Below are positions 40,252 through 48,848 of a stretch of DNA of 52,335 nt, piece after piece. A program made the position numbers and the translations under genes. The notes under the pieces were generated by a model. That model made no database searches and was not told where the DNA came from. It worked only from the letters and a program-made list of their open reading frames with translations. Each line of letters opens with the position of its first letter. Position 1 is the first letter of the stretch. This DNA comes from CAZBYL01 sp964496275 (GTDB lineage Bacteria > Synergistota > Synergistia > Synergistales > Synergistaceae), in contig CAZBYL010000008.1 of NCBI GenBank assembly GCA_964496275.1, positions 1-52,335 on the forward strand, read 5' to 3'.

Positions 40252-41519
40252 TCTGTTTCCGAAGCGTCTTTCCGGCCTATCAGCATAAGCATGAGGTCAT
40301 TTACGTTTGTTCCCGTGGGGCCTGTTATGAGGAGTGATTCAGATGCCGCAAGAGCGTTGTATGAGTCGTTGTGGTTGAGCATTTTTTCGGGGTCGAGTCC
40401 ATTTTGCTTTATCAGTTCCCATGTGCCGCCGTCCACAATGCCGCCCGCCGCGTCTGTAGGACCGTCGGTTCCGTCCGAGCCGCCGGCAAGTATCACGGTG
40501 TTTTGCCTGTTTTGTATGAGTTTCGCGCAGGTGAGGGCAAATTCTTGCGCCCGTCCACCTTTGCCTTTGCCGCGTACCGTGACGGTTGTCTCTCCCCCCA
40601 TAATTATCGCAAGAGGTTTGTCCGATGCGTTGTATTTTTTTGCTTCGTCAGCCATGTTTTTTGCCGCATCTTCCACGCGGCATGTTATTGCCGTGTCTAT
40701 TATGTGTGTGTCGTAGCCCAGTGCTGCCGCCGCTTTTGCAGCCGCAAGGCATAGCTCTTTTACATTTGAACCTATTGATGTCGTTACGTTTTTCGGGCTT
40801 GGCAGTTTTTCTTGCGTAATGCGCTGCATGAGGTGCTGCGGTATGCCTATACCGTATTTTCGGATTATCGCAAGTGCGTCCGCGGCCGTTGATGAGTCCG
40901 GTGCTGCGGGGCCTGATGCTATGTTTTCTATGTTGTCGCCAACGATGTCCGAGAGTATTATTTGGTGTATTTTCGCGGGGGCGCAGTGCAGTGCAAAGCG
41001 CCCTCCTTTTGTTTCTGAGAATCTTTTTCTTATTGTGTTTATTTCGTTTATGTCCGCTCCGCTTTCTGTGAGTTCGCTGTTCAGCCGCGTCATGAATTCT
41101 TGTGTGATGCCTTTGCACGGGGCGTCAAAGAGTGCGGAGCCTCCGCCTGATACCAGGAAGAGGACAGTGTCGTTCTCTGTCAGGTTTCGGGTCATCGCAA
41201 GTATTTTTTTAGTGGCGGCGGTTCCGTTTTCGTCAGGGATTGGGTGTCCCGCTTCGTATATTTCGAGATTGCCTATCGCGCCTTGCGAGTGTCCGTATTT
41301 TGTGAGCACAGCCCCGCATTTTATTTTTGTTCCGAGAATGCCGCTTGCGCTTTTTGCCATTTTCCATGCCGCTTTTCCTATTGCGACAAGTGTTACCGGC
41401 GATTTTATTTCTGTTTTTTCAAGTGAATGCGCAACGGTTATGTCCGGCATTACGGAGCTGACGGATTTTATGAATATTCGGCGGGCATCGTCTTTGAGGT
41501 CGGGACGGGCAGAGCTCAT
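40248..41519 (-). CDS. Glycerate 2-kinase (MOFRL family, TtuD/GckA-like)
   Basis: A 423-residue protein of the glycerate-kinase/hydroxypyruvate-reductase group. An N-terminal DUF4147 part (VALIGKAAWKMAKSA-like, AGHPIPDENG, FLVSGGGSALFDAPC, NTIRKRFSETKGGRFAL) is followed by the MOFRL domain (IIMGGETTVTVRGKGKGGRAQEFAL, AGGSDGTDGPTDAAGGIVD). It converts D-glycerate to 2-phosphoglycerate in the cytoplasm. It may be part of serine/glycine-linked catabolism in this organism. It overlaps the next gene by four bases and starts 4 bases after a small hypothetical. Confidence 0.93.
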   Translation of the reverse strand: MSSARPDLKDDARRIFIKSVSSVMPDITVAHSLEKTEIKSPVTLVAIGKAAWKMAKSASGILGTKIKCGAVLTKYGHSQGAIGNLEIYEAGHPIPDENGTAATKKILAMTRNLTENDTVLFLVSGGGSALFDAPCKGITQEFMTRLNSELTESGADINEINTIRKRFSETKGGRFALHCAPAKIHQIILSDIVGDNIENIASGPAAPDSSTAADALAIIRKYGIGIPQHLMQRITQEKLPSPKNVTTSIGSNVKELCLAAAKAAAALGYDTHIIDTAITCRVEDAAKNMADEAKKYNASDKPLAIIMGGETTVTVRGKGKGGRAQEFALTCAKLIQNRQNTVILAGGSDGTDGPTDAAGGIVDGGTWELIKQNGLDPEKMLNHNDSYNALAASESLLITGPTGTNVNDLMLMLIGRKDASETE

Positions 41520-41523
41520 GGAG

Positions 41524-41892
41524 TTATGATTTGAGGCAGCCGCAGATTTCGCTGTTTCCGCCGTTCGTTATTTCTGCCGAGAGTTCTTTGATGTTTATTT
41601 TGCCCTGTCTGTGCAGTGTTAGGGCAAGAGAGATTATCGTAGCCGGTGTGACTCCTATCTCTTTTGCGGCCTGCACCGGGTCGAGTGTGCCGTTTTCTTC
41701 TATTCTGCGCAGTAAGTCTTCTCCGAGGCATGATAGCCATTGCTGAAACATGTGCTGCATTTCGGGTGTTGCCGATGAGGCTGTCTGACTAAGGGTAACT
41801 ACTGATTCGAATACTCTTGCCGAAACGAGCTCAAGTGAGTGGACGAGCATCTTTGCGTCCTGTTCGGGTAGGTTTTTTATGTCGATATTCAT
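41524..41892 (-). CDS. Hypothetical protein with a possible winged-helix segment
   Basis: A 122-residue protein without a recognised family. The middle part (LDPVQAAKEIGVTPATIISLALTLHRQGKINIKEL, about residues 69-104) looks like an HTH or winged helix, and the N-terminal half is helical. It ends GCLKS. It is the first gene of the glycerate kinase/YaiI unit, four bases upstream, so it may regulate that operon, as inference. A clear promoter was not found. Confidence 0.65.
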   Translation of the reverse strand: MNIDIKNLPEQDAKMLVHSLELVSARVFESVVTLSQTASSATPEMQHMFQQWLSCLGEDLLRRIEENGTLDPVQAAKEIGVTPATIISLALTLHRQGKINIKELSAEITNGGNSEICGCLKS

Positions 41893-41950
41893 AAAAGTTC
41901 ACGCTCCTGTCTGTTTTATTCAAGGCAATCTGATTATATAATAGGTTAGA

Positions 41951-41970
41951 GCAAAAAGTTCGCTTTTTGC
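41951..41970. other. Perfect hairpin with UUCG tetraloop in a divergent intergenic region
   Basis: GCAAAAAG-TTCG-CTTTTTGC is an 8-bp perfect stem with the stable UUCG loop. It lies between the leftward hypothetical (start 41892) and the rightward phosphoesterase (start 42044). It may be a 5' mRNA stabiliser for the leftward transcript or a small terminator. Confidence 0.5.
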
Positions 41971-42043
41971 AGGTTGTTCTGTGTTTTTTCATTTTGACTA
42001 ATGTGACCTTAAATATTTGCTAAAGAGATGCGGGGTGTTTTTT

Positions 42044-42604
42044 ATGTCTGTTAAGGTTGTCGAAGGGGATAGGCTGGGTATTTTATCCGATACGCACGGG
42101 AGTCTTCCCGCATGGCGTGCGGCGCTGACCCTCTTTGAAGCGCCTGCCGCTGTTTTCCATGCAGGAGATGTTATTTATCACGGCCCGAGGAATATGATTC
42201 CAGGAGGTTATACGCCCGCGGATTTGGCAGAGGAGATAAAAAGTTATAAGGGAGAGCTTTTCATTTCCCGCGGAAATTGTGATGCGTCTGTAGATGAGAT
42301 GGTTACGGGGCGCGAGATGCTTCCTTATGTTTCCGTGTTATGGAACGGCAAAAAGATTTTGATGATGCACGGTGATAATTTTCCTTTGACCAGGCAGATG
42401 GCGCTTGATTGCGGAGCGGATATTGTTATAACAGGGCACACCCATATTGCTTCTGTGGTTAGGGAGAGGAACTCGCTGTTTATAAACCCGGGCTCCACTA
42501 CAATACCGAAGGGAAAGGATCCTGCGAGCGTCGCGATTGCGGACAGCTTCGGAATAAGAATATTGACCCTTGAAGGGGCAGTATTGCATCGTGAGGAGTG
42601 GTAG
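42044..42604 (+). CDS. YfcE-type metallophosphoesterase
   Basis: A 186-residue calcineurin-like phosphoesterase. Metal-binding blocks are LGILSDTHGSLPAW, FHAGDVIYHG, SRGNCDASVDE, LMMHGDNFP and ITGHTHIASV. This matches YfcE/MJ0936-type phosphodiesterases with broad substrate range. The ATG at 42044 is chosen because GGGGTG precedes it; a TTG nine codons upstream is less likely. The next gene starts just after its stop. Confidence 0.92.
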   Translation: MSVKVVEGDRLGILSDTHGSLPAWRAALTLFEAPAAVFHAGDVIYHGPRNMIPGGYTPADLAEEIKSYKGELFISRGNCDASVDEMVTGREMLPYVSVLWNGKKILMMHGDNFPLTRQMALDCGADIVITGHTHIASVVRERNSLFINPGSTTIPKGKDPASVAIADSFGIRILTLEGAVLHREEW

Positions 42605-42605
42605 C

Positions 42606-43382
42606 TTGGCTGTCACCGGAATATTTCGCAAGCGAAAGTTTTGGCCTCAGTTTCTGTGGCTTTGCGCACTTTTTGTCTTTGGCGGCCTGAGCTGTCTTTT
42701 CAGTTCGGTTTCTTTGCTTGTCGCATCCATACTGGCCGTGTTTCTTGGGCTTAACGAGAGCGGAAGGTGGTCGTATAAGACTAATTTGCTTATTTGTACC
42801 GTAGCTGCCGTTGTCGGGTCGGTATGCGGCGTTTTTTCTTGGATAGAGACGGCATCTGTTTTTGTGCTGCTTTTTACCGTGGGCGGGTTTATGCTTTATT
42901 ACCGTGATTCCGCAAACAGGCTTGTGCCTGTTGTGGAGGAGTTTGCGTCAAAGCTTGCCGCATGTTCCGATTTGGAGAGTTTTGTTTCTCTTGCGATAAG
43001 TGAACTTCGCGCCATGTCTTGCGGAAATGATGTGTTTATAGTGCTTACGGACGGAGCTGACGGGCTTTATATTCCTGAAACGGCGTCTATGCCGGGCAGG
43101 GCTATAAAAAAGAACGGTTCTTCTTTATGGAAGGTTTTTTCTTCAGAACGTCCGTATTGCACAGGTTCAGTCGAGTTGTCAAAAGATCAGCCTATATCAC
43201 GTGATTCAAGTTCGGTTCTTGCCGTTCCTCTGAAGGCATGCGGTGATAAAATAGGTGTTCTGCAGATGGAATCTCAGGATGTGGAAGCGTTTTCAAGGGA
43301 GGATGCGGCGCTTCTTTCAGTGCTGGCATTCGTTATATCTCAGCCTTTGCACAGGTTTATCTTTGTGGATGACGAAGCGTAG
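42606..43382 (+). CDS. Membrane protein with a cytoplasmic GAF domain
   Basis: A 258-residue protein with three to four N-terminal transmembrane helices (about residues 10-110; FLWLCALFVFGGLSC, LLICTVAAVVGSVCGVF, ASVFVLLFTVGGFML) and a C-terminal GAF domain (about 125-255; CSDLESFVSLAISELR, SSVLAVPLKACGDKIGVLQMES). It has no kinase, GGDEF or HD output, so it may be a sensor that acts with a partner or is a remnant. The TTG at 42606 is used, with GAGGAGTGG upstream. It is translated between a phosphoesterase and a PHP gene. Confidence 0.75.
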   Translation: MAVTGIFRKRKFWPQFLWLCALFVFGGLSCLFSSVSLLVASILAVFLGLNESGRWSYKTNLLICTVAAVVGSVCGVFSWIETASVFVLLFTVGGFMLYYRDSANRLVPVVEEFASKLAACSDLESFVSLAISELRAMSCGNDVFIVLTDGADGLYIPETASMPGRAIKKNGSSLWKVFSSERPYCTGSVELSKDQPISRDSSSVLAVPLKACGDKIGVLQMESQDVEAFSREDAALLSVLAFVISQPLHRFIFVDDEA

Positions 43383-43402
43383 CTCGGAGTGAGGAGTTTG
43401 TT

Positions 43403-44230
43403 ATGATTTTTATTGACATGCACGTACACAGTACTTTTTCGGACGGAGCATATTCTGTTGAGGCTATAGCAAAGGCGGCAAAGATGAGAAACCTTTCGCT
43501 TGTCTGTCTTACGGACCATGATACTACTTCGGGGCTTGCTCCGTTTACCGCCGCCTGCCGCCGCTGCGGCGTTAATTCGCTGTGCGGAATAGAATTGTCG
43601 GCAGATGCGGATTATACTCTTCATATACTGGGGTATAGAATTTCTCCCGGCTCTTCGGAGCTTGAGAAACGGCTTGAGGATGTGAGGAAGCACAGGGATG
43701 TCAGAAATGCGGAAATATGCGCAAAGCTTCGCGCTCTCGGTATGGATATAAGGCTTGAGGATGCCGAGGCTCTTTCCGGAGGAGAGGTTGTGGCTAGACC
43801 TCACATTGCAAAGCTTATGGTTAAGCGGGGTTATGTGTCGTCCGGAAATGAGGCGTTTGCAAAGTATCTTGACAGAAACGGCTCTGCTTATGTTCCGAGA
43901 GTACGTCTCTCCGCGGAGGAGTGTATAACTTTAATTCGCGGTGCGGGCGGTTTGCCTGTACTCGCTCACCCGCCGCAGACATTGCTTGGCGCGGACGAGC
44001 TCGAAAAACTTGTCGCAAAGCTGAAGTCGGTCGGTTTGTGGGGAATAGAGTCTGTCTATCCGGGGTTCAGCACCACGCAGATTTATGACTATCTCTCTCT
44101 TTGTGATAAGTATGACATGTATCCCACTGCGGGATCAGATTTCCACGGTTCCGCCGCATCGGGAATCGGAATCGGTATGGCTGTCGGAGAGAGTTTTTTG
44201 CCTTGGGCAAGGTTGGGAATAAAAATATAA
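43403..44230 (+). CDS. PHP-domain phosphoesterase (YciV/RNase AM-like)
   Basis: A 275-residue PHP protein. Metal-ligand motifs are DMHVHSTFSDGAYS, LTDHDTTSG, GIELSAD, VARPHIAKLMVKRGYV and GSDFHG. The spacing resembles the E. coli RNase AM/YciV type, which removes nucleotides from RNA ends or from 3',5'-bisphosphates. The substrate is not proved here. GGAGTGAGGAG precedes the ATG. It may be transcribed with the two upstream genes. Confidence 0.88.
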   Translation: MIFIDMHVHSTFSDGAYSVEAIAKAAKMRNLSLVCLTDHDTTSGLAPFTAACRRCGVNSLCGIELSADADYTLHILGYRISPGSSELEKRLEDVRKHRDVRNAEICAKLRALGMDIRLEDAEALSGGEVVARPHIAKLMVKRGYVSSGNEAFAKYLDRNGSAYVPRVRLSAEECITLIRGAGGLPVLAHPPQTLLGADELEKLVAKLKSVGLWGIESVYPGFSTTQIYDYLSLCDKYDMYPTAGSDFHGSAASGIGIGMAVGESFLPWARLGIKI

Positions 44231-44251
44231 TATGATACGGGGGATATATAA

Positions 44252-45292
44252 ATGGATATGAGACTTATGGATTTCAGAAGCGACACCGTTACCCGCCCTA
44301 CGGATGAAATGAGGCGTGTTATCGCGTCCGCTCCGGTCGGAGACGATATTTACGGCGACGACCCCTCTTCAAATGCGCTTAACCTGTACGCGGCCGAGAT
44401 AACGGGCAAAGAGGCCGCAATTTTTACATGTTCGGGCACGATGGGCAATCTTCTCGCATTTATGACGGCAGGCAGGCACGGAGAAAGTATTCTTGCAGGA
44501 GCGCGCTCGCATGTCTGGTGCTCCGAAGTGGGAGGACTTTCAGCGGTCGCGGGGCTCTGTCCGTATCCGTTAAAGGACGATGACGGCATTCCTTTGGCGG
44601 AGGATATTGCCTCGGCAAACCGCGCGGATGGGAATATTCACCATCCGGATACGACAGTTCTTGCCCTTGAAAACACCCACAACTATACGGGCGGTATAGC
44701 CGTGGCGCCGGAAAAGTTTGCTTCCGCTGCTCGCATGGGAAAAAAGCTGGGCTTTCATGTGCATCTCGACGGAGCCAGAATTTTCAATGCCGCAGTCTTT
44801 CACGGGGTTGACGTAAAAGAGTTTACCAAGGAAGTTGATTCTGTTCAGTTCTGTCTCTCAAAGGGGCTTGGCGCGCCTTTGGGTTCCATGCTGTGCGGTT
44901 CTCACGATTTTATAGAACGCGCCAAGAAATGCCGTAAACGTATCGGCGGAGCGCAGAGACAGGTCGGTATTGCAGCGTCCGCCGGACTTTACGCGCTTAA
45001 AAACAACATTCCGCGCCTTGCCGAGGACCATGCAAACGCGGCTCTTTTGGCGGAGCTTCTTAAAAAGGGCGGAGTGCCGGTTGAAGATACGCCGAACATG
45101 ACCAACATGGTATTCTTCCCATTGCCTGACTCACTGCCTGACGATGACGGCTTTGTCGCTGCATGTCTTAAACAGGGTTTGCAGCTTGTAATGATAAACC
45201 CCAGGAGGGTTCGGCTCGTAACGCACCTTGATGTTACGAGAGAAGATGTTGAAAGAGCCGCTGCCGTAATTATCGGAGTGTTCTCGGCGTGA
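44252..45292 (+). CDS. ltaE: Low-specificity L-threonine aldolase
   Basis: A 346-residue PLP enzyme of fold type I. It shows FRSDTVTRPTDEMR and GDDIYGDDPSSNAL at the start, VHLDGARIFNA and the PLP lysine in FCLSKGLGAPLGS (about residue 200). It cleaves threonine or allo-threonine to glycine and acetaldehyde in the cytoplasm. In an organism with glycine reductase this feeds glycine into acetyl phosphate production, a sensible link. GGGGGATA precedes the ATG. The stop overlaps the PmbA-like start (GTGA). Confidence 0.96.
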   Translation: MDMRLMDFRSDTVTRPTDEMRRVIASAPVGDDIYGDDPSSNALNLYAAEITGKEAAIFTCSGTMGNLLAFMTAGRHGESILAGARSHVWCSEVGGLSAVAGLCPYPLKDDDGIPLAEDIASANRADGNIHHPDTTVLALENTHNYTGGIAVAPEKFASAARMGKKLGFHVHLDGARIFNAAVFHGVDVKEFTKEVDSVQFCLSKGLGAPLGSMLCGSHDFIERAKKCRKRIGGAQRQVGIAASAGLYALKNNIPRLAEDHANAALLAELLKKGGVPVEDTPNMTNMVFFPLPDSLPDDDGFVAACLKQGLQLVMINPRRVRLVTHLDVTREDVERAAAVIIGVFSA

Positions 45293-46650
45293 CTCGTTTT
45301 ATGAAAAACTCAGAGGTGGAGGCGCTCTCCTCGTGGGCTCTCGACGAAGCTCTCAGGCGCGGGGCGTGGGGAGCGGATGTTCTTTATGCGGAGGGAGCGG
45401 GATTTGGGCTTTCTTTAAACGACGGCGAGGTTGAAGAGTGTGTGTCGGGTAAGACATCCGGAATAGGGATAAGGACAATACTGTCTGACGGACGTCAGGG
45501 CATCGTTTATGGCAATAGGCTGGATATGGATTCCGTGAAGGAGCTTGTCTCGTGGAGCATGTCCAACTGTCTGAATTCTCAGCCCGAAGAGGGAATATCA
45601 CTCTACAGCGGCAAACTTGTCTCAGATCCGGCAATAATGCTCGAGGACGAAAGAATATCGGAAATAACCCCCAAGGAGCGCATGTCTCTCTGTATGGAAA
45701 TGACAGACGTTGCCAAGTCCGCAGATAAACGCGTCATATCCGTAAGAAGTGCCGCTTGGAATGACGGCTGGGGTGCCTCTTTCTACTGTACGACAACCGG
45801 CCTGGCGGGTTGGGAACACGGAAGCAGCGCAAGCTGCGGCGTCACGGTTCTTGCGCAGGATGACGAAAGTACGGAAATGGGCGGATACGGCATAGAATCA
45901 CGCCTGTTTTCTGAGCTTAATGTACGCGAGACAGCGTTTGAAGCGTCGCGCAGAACAGCACTTTCACTCGGCGCGTCTCTGATGAAGACCGGAGTCTACA
46001 CAGTTGTTATCGAGCCGGAAACAGCCTCGTCGCTTGTGGATATAATAGGCGATCTGTTCTGCGCTCCGGAAATACATAAGGGACGTTCTCTTATGAAGGG
46101 GCGTCTCGGTACTGCGGTAGCGTCTTCCTGTATCACTTTGACGGACGATGCCCTCATCCCGTGGAAGGCGGGCACGAGCTGCTGGGATTCCGAAGGAGTT
46201 CCGACGGGCAGAACCGTGATAATAGAGAGAGGTGAAGCGTCGTCATACCTGTATAATCTCCAATATGCCTTCAAGGACGGAGTCAAATCCACGGGCAACG
46301 CGTGCCGAGGAATGTCATCTCTGCCAGATGTCGGCACAAGCAACTTAATTCTTGAGCCGGGGCGCGAAACGCCGGAAGCTCTCATCTCCAATGTGAAGAG
46401 CGGCCTGTATGTGACAGAATTTATGGGACTGCACACCGTTGACCCGGTGAGCGGAGATTTCTCTATCGGCGCAAAGGGGCTCATGATAGAAAACGGTATA
46501 CTCACACATGCGATAAGCGGAGTGACGATCGCATCGAATTTAATGGATTTTATAAAAAGTATAACGGCTGTTGGGTCGGACTTGAAATTCTTCGGCTCTG
46601 TGGCTGCTCCTACAATGGTGGTGGAAAATGTTGTTATCGCGGGTGAATAA
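45289..46650 (+). CDS. TldD/PmbA family protein (PmbA/TldE-like)
   Basis: A 453-residue protein of the TldD/PmbA metalloprotease family. It has the N-terminal block GADVLYAEGAGFGLSLNDGEVEECVSGK, GIGIRTILSDGRQG, the central DEALIPWKAGTS-like region and the closing GLMIENGILTHAISGVTIASNLMDF. No HExxxH zinc motif is present, so it fits the non-catalytic PmbA/TldE partner rather than TldD. A TldD gene is not in the window. The GTG start overlaps the ltaE stop by four bases; an ATG four codons later is possible. Confidence 0.9.
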   Translation: MTRFMKNSEVEALSSWALDEALRRGAWGADVLYAEGAGFGLSLNDGEVEECVSGKTSGIGIRTILSDGRQGIVYGNRLDMDSVKELVSWSMSNCLNSQPEEGISLYSGKLVSDPAIMLEDERISEITPKERMSLCMEMTDVAKSADKRVISVRSAAWNDGWGASFYCTTTGLAGWEHGSSASCGVTVLAQDDESTEMGGYGIESRLFSELNVRETAFEASRRTALSLGASLMKTGVYTVVIEPETASSLVDIIGDLFCAPEIHKGRSLMKGRLGTAVASSCITLTDDALIPWKAGTSCWDSEGVPTGRTVIIERGEASSYLYNLQYAFKDGVKSTGNACRGMSSLPDVGTSNLILEPGRETPEALISNVKSGLYVTEFMGLHTVDPVSGDFSIGAKGLMIENGILTHAISGVTIASNLMDFIKSITAVGSDLKFFGSVAAPTMVVENVVIAGE

Positions 46651-47980
46651 GAAAAAAATATCTGTGCTGCTTCTTGCGTTTGCTGCGATGGTGATGCTTG
46701 CGTCTGCCTCATCTGCCGATACTCTCTCCCTGTGGTACGGAGAGATGAAAAAGGGTGACGTAACTTCGCGCAATAATTCATCAGGCGGTGTTGACGTGGC
46801 TGTTGAAGAAGTTATATCCTCTCTGGGTTTTGCAAGAACATCAAACCCTCAGGCGATAGTTGTTCTCTTTGACGGCAAAAAAATGGAATTTTGGAGCGCG
46901 TCGAGCGCTGTTCGTGTAAACGGAGCGATAGTGAGTCTGCCTGCACCCATAGAGGTGGAGGGAGAGCATTGGTGGGCTGATTCCAAGTCAGTCGCTAAAA
47001 TAATAGACCAATACTATTCCGCTTTGGGCAAAACTCCCGGCATTTCCTGGGGAACTCCTAAGGCTCAGCCGCAGGCGTCCGCTCCTTCCGTTAAAACAAC
47101 TCAGCCATCCGTAGCTCCGCCTGTCTCTCAGCCCGTCAAAAATGACCAAACTCCGGTCAAAACCGAAACTGTTAAACCGGTTCAAAACGTAGTGACGCAG
47201 CCTGCAGTGCCTGAGCCTGCCGTTCAGGAAGAACCTGCCGCCCCTCTGCCTGTCGTAACAAAGGTCTTTACCGGTTCGCAAAGACCAATAGTAGTGCTTG
47301 ACGCGGGACACGGCGGGCACGACCCCGGTGCCGGAGCGAACGGAGCAAGGGAGAAAGACATAAATCTGAAAGCGGTTCACACTCTCGGACGCATACTCTC
47401 CGCCTACGGGGTTGATGTGCGCTACAGCAGAAAGACAGACGTATATCTTAAGCTCAAAGAGAGAACGGCCTTTGCAAATGACAGCAAAGCCGACGTATTT
47501 GTCAGTATGCACTGCAACGCTATGCCGAAAGGAAAGCGCGCCGTCGGACTCGAATTTTATATAATGGCTCTGCCATCAGACAGAGACGCAATGCAGCTTG
47601 CCATATATGAAAACAAGGAAATAAGCGGAGGGGATACTCACTCTGATGCGGAACAGCGTTCGGACAAAAAGACCAAACTTTTGCTGAAGATACTCGGTGA
47701 TATGCAGCAAAATGACAAAATTAACGAAAGCACAACTCTTACAGAAGTAATGCACAAAGCGGCAAAACAGTCGGGGCTTCCGATGCGCAAAGTTGGGCAG
47801 GCTCCTTTCTTTGTGCTCAGAGGAGCGGGAATGCCTGCAGTTCTGATAGAAATGGGATATCTCACGGATTACGCCGAAGCGCGCAAACTTATGACTCAAA
47901 GTTACCTCGACACTCTATGCTCAAGTTTCGCAAGCGGAATAGTAGCATATATCAAAGACCACTCAACCGTAACACGCTAA
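46628..47980 (+). CDS. N-acetylmuramoyl-L-alanine amidase, secreted
   Basis: A 450-residue protein with a signal peptide (KKKISVLLLAFAAMVMLASASSADT, first 30 residues). An N-terminal part resembles a stalk or copper-amine-oxidase-like domain (to about 135), followed by a Pro/Gln-rich linker (about 140-215) and an Amidase_3 domain. Zinc and catalytic ligands are visible in VVLDAGHGGHDPGA, GAREKDINL, VSMHCNA and VLIEMGYL. It cuts the peptide side chain from peptidoglycan in the envelope during cell separation. The start overlaps the PmbA-like gene by 23 bases, so they are coupled. Confidence 0.95.
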   Translation: MLLSRVNKKKISVLLLAFAAMVMLASASSADTLSLWYGEMKKGDVTSRNNSSGGVDVAVEEVISSLGFARTSNPQAIVVLFDGKKMEFWSASSAVRVNGAIVSLPAPIEVEGEHWWADSKSVAKIIDQYYSALGKTPGISWGTPKAQPQASAPSVKTTQPSVAPPVSQPVKNDQTPVKTETVKPVQNVVTQPAVPEPAVQEEPAAPLPVVTKVFTGSQRPIVVLDAGHGGHDPGAGANGAREKDINLKAVHTLGRILSAYGVDVRYSRKTDVYLKLKERTAFANDSKADVFVSMHCNAMPKGKRAVGLEFYIMALPSDRDAMQLAIYENKEISGGDTHSDAEQRSDKKTKLLLKILGDMQQNDKINESTTLTEVMHKAAKQSGLPMRKVGQAPFFVLRGAGMPAVLIEMGYLTDYAEARKLMTQSYLDTLCSSFASGIVAYIKDHSTVTR

Positions 47981-48001
47981 ACGGAACAGGAGGAATGTAT
48001 A

Positions 48002-48847
48002 ATGAGGGATCCTGAGGAGAGAACACGCCACTTTGTTGTGGGAGAAAAGAGAAAAAATAACCTCGATGAACCTGCTGTTCGCAGAAAGGTCGTTCGCACG
48101 TACGGCGCGGAGGTCGGGCATGACGGCTACGACGAACAGCTTATGCGCCCTACCTTTGCCGGACGAGGAAATGATGATGGCGCTGCTGCATCAGGACGTG
48201 CTGTCAAAAAACGTCAAATCCCAGACTACGAGGAAGACGACGACATAGAATACCGCAGAGGCAAGGCTCCTGTAATGGTCAGAGTCTTTGCGTGGGCATC
48301 TCTTCTCGCCGTTTTTTTCGCGTGCGGCTACCTTGGAGCAAATTACATATTTGATTGGGCTGACAAAAAGGGCGGGGCGAGGGTCGGAGATGTTGTAGGA
48401 AGTCCGGCCGAAGTAAAACAGATCGATGCCAACACAGCTTCTCAGGGAGAAACAATTACGTCTGGATACAGTATATATCTTCCCGATAACGGGAAATATA
48501 CAAAGAGGGAAATTGATATCACAAAGGGCACAGTTGAAGCCGATGCCGCTAAAGTCCTGTCTGTATACATCGACGGGCTCAAAGAGATAAATGTTCTGGA
48601 CAGCTCTACAAAAGCGCTTAATGTCTTTATCGGCGGGGACTGCATGTATCTTGACATGAGCTCGCAATTCCTTGCATCACTGAAAAAACTCGGTGCTGTA
48701 AAAGCTCCCACGGTGCTCGTCGGAATGGCAAAAACAATGACGGAAAATTTTCCGCCTGTCAAAAAAATAAAATTCTACATTGACGGCAAAGAGAGCAAGA
48801 TTACCTCGCCCGTAGACATTACAAAACCTTGGGAGAAGACGGAATAA
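48002..48847 (+). CDS. GerMN-domain membrane protein
   Basis: A 281-residue protein. The N-terminal 95 residues are charged and cytoplasmic (EEDDDIEYRRGKAP), followed by one transmembrane helix (about 97-117, VFAWASLLAVFFACGYLGA) and an extracytoplasmic GerMN domain (about 155-275; SIYLPDNGKYTKREIDI, VYIDGLKEINVL, SSQFLASL). GerMN domains are found in spore germination protein GerM and in cell-wall lipoproteins. No other spore genes are seen, so a wall-linked role next to the amidase is more likely. RNase PH follows one base later. Confidence 0.88.
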   Translation: MRDPEERTRHFVVGEKRKNNLDEPAVRRKVVRTYGAEVGHDGYDEQLMRPTFAGRGNDDGAAASGRAVKKRQIPDYEEDDDIEYRRGKAPVMVRVFAWASLLAVFFACGYLGANYIFDWADKKGGARVGDVVGSPAEVKQIDANTASQGETITSGYSIYLPDNGKYTKREIDITKGTVEADAAKVLSVYIDGLKEINVLDSSTKALNVFIGGDCMYLDMSSQFLASLKKLGAVKAPTVLVGMAKTMTENFPPVKKIKFYIDGKESKITSPVDITKPWEKTE

Positions 48848-48848
48848 A

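Noticed and set aside
39700..44250. T-rich plus strand, suggesting an acquired island or strand-composition switch
   Set aside because: The leftward genes in 39.8-41.9 kb are A-rich in their coding sense, as are other genes near 47-51 kb. The T excess on the plus strand is explained mostly by gene orientation, and there are no mobile genes.
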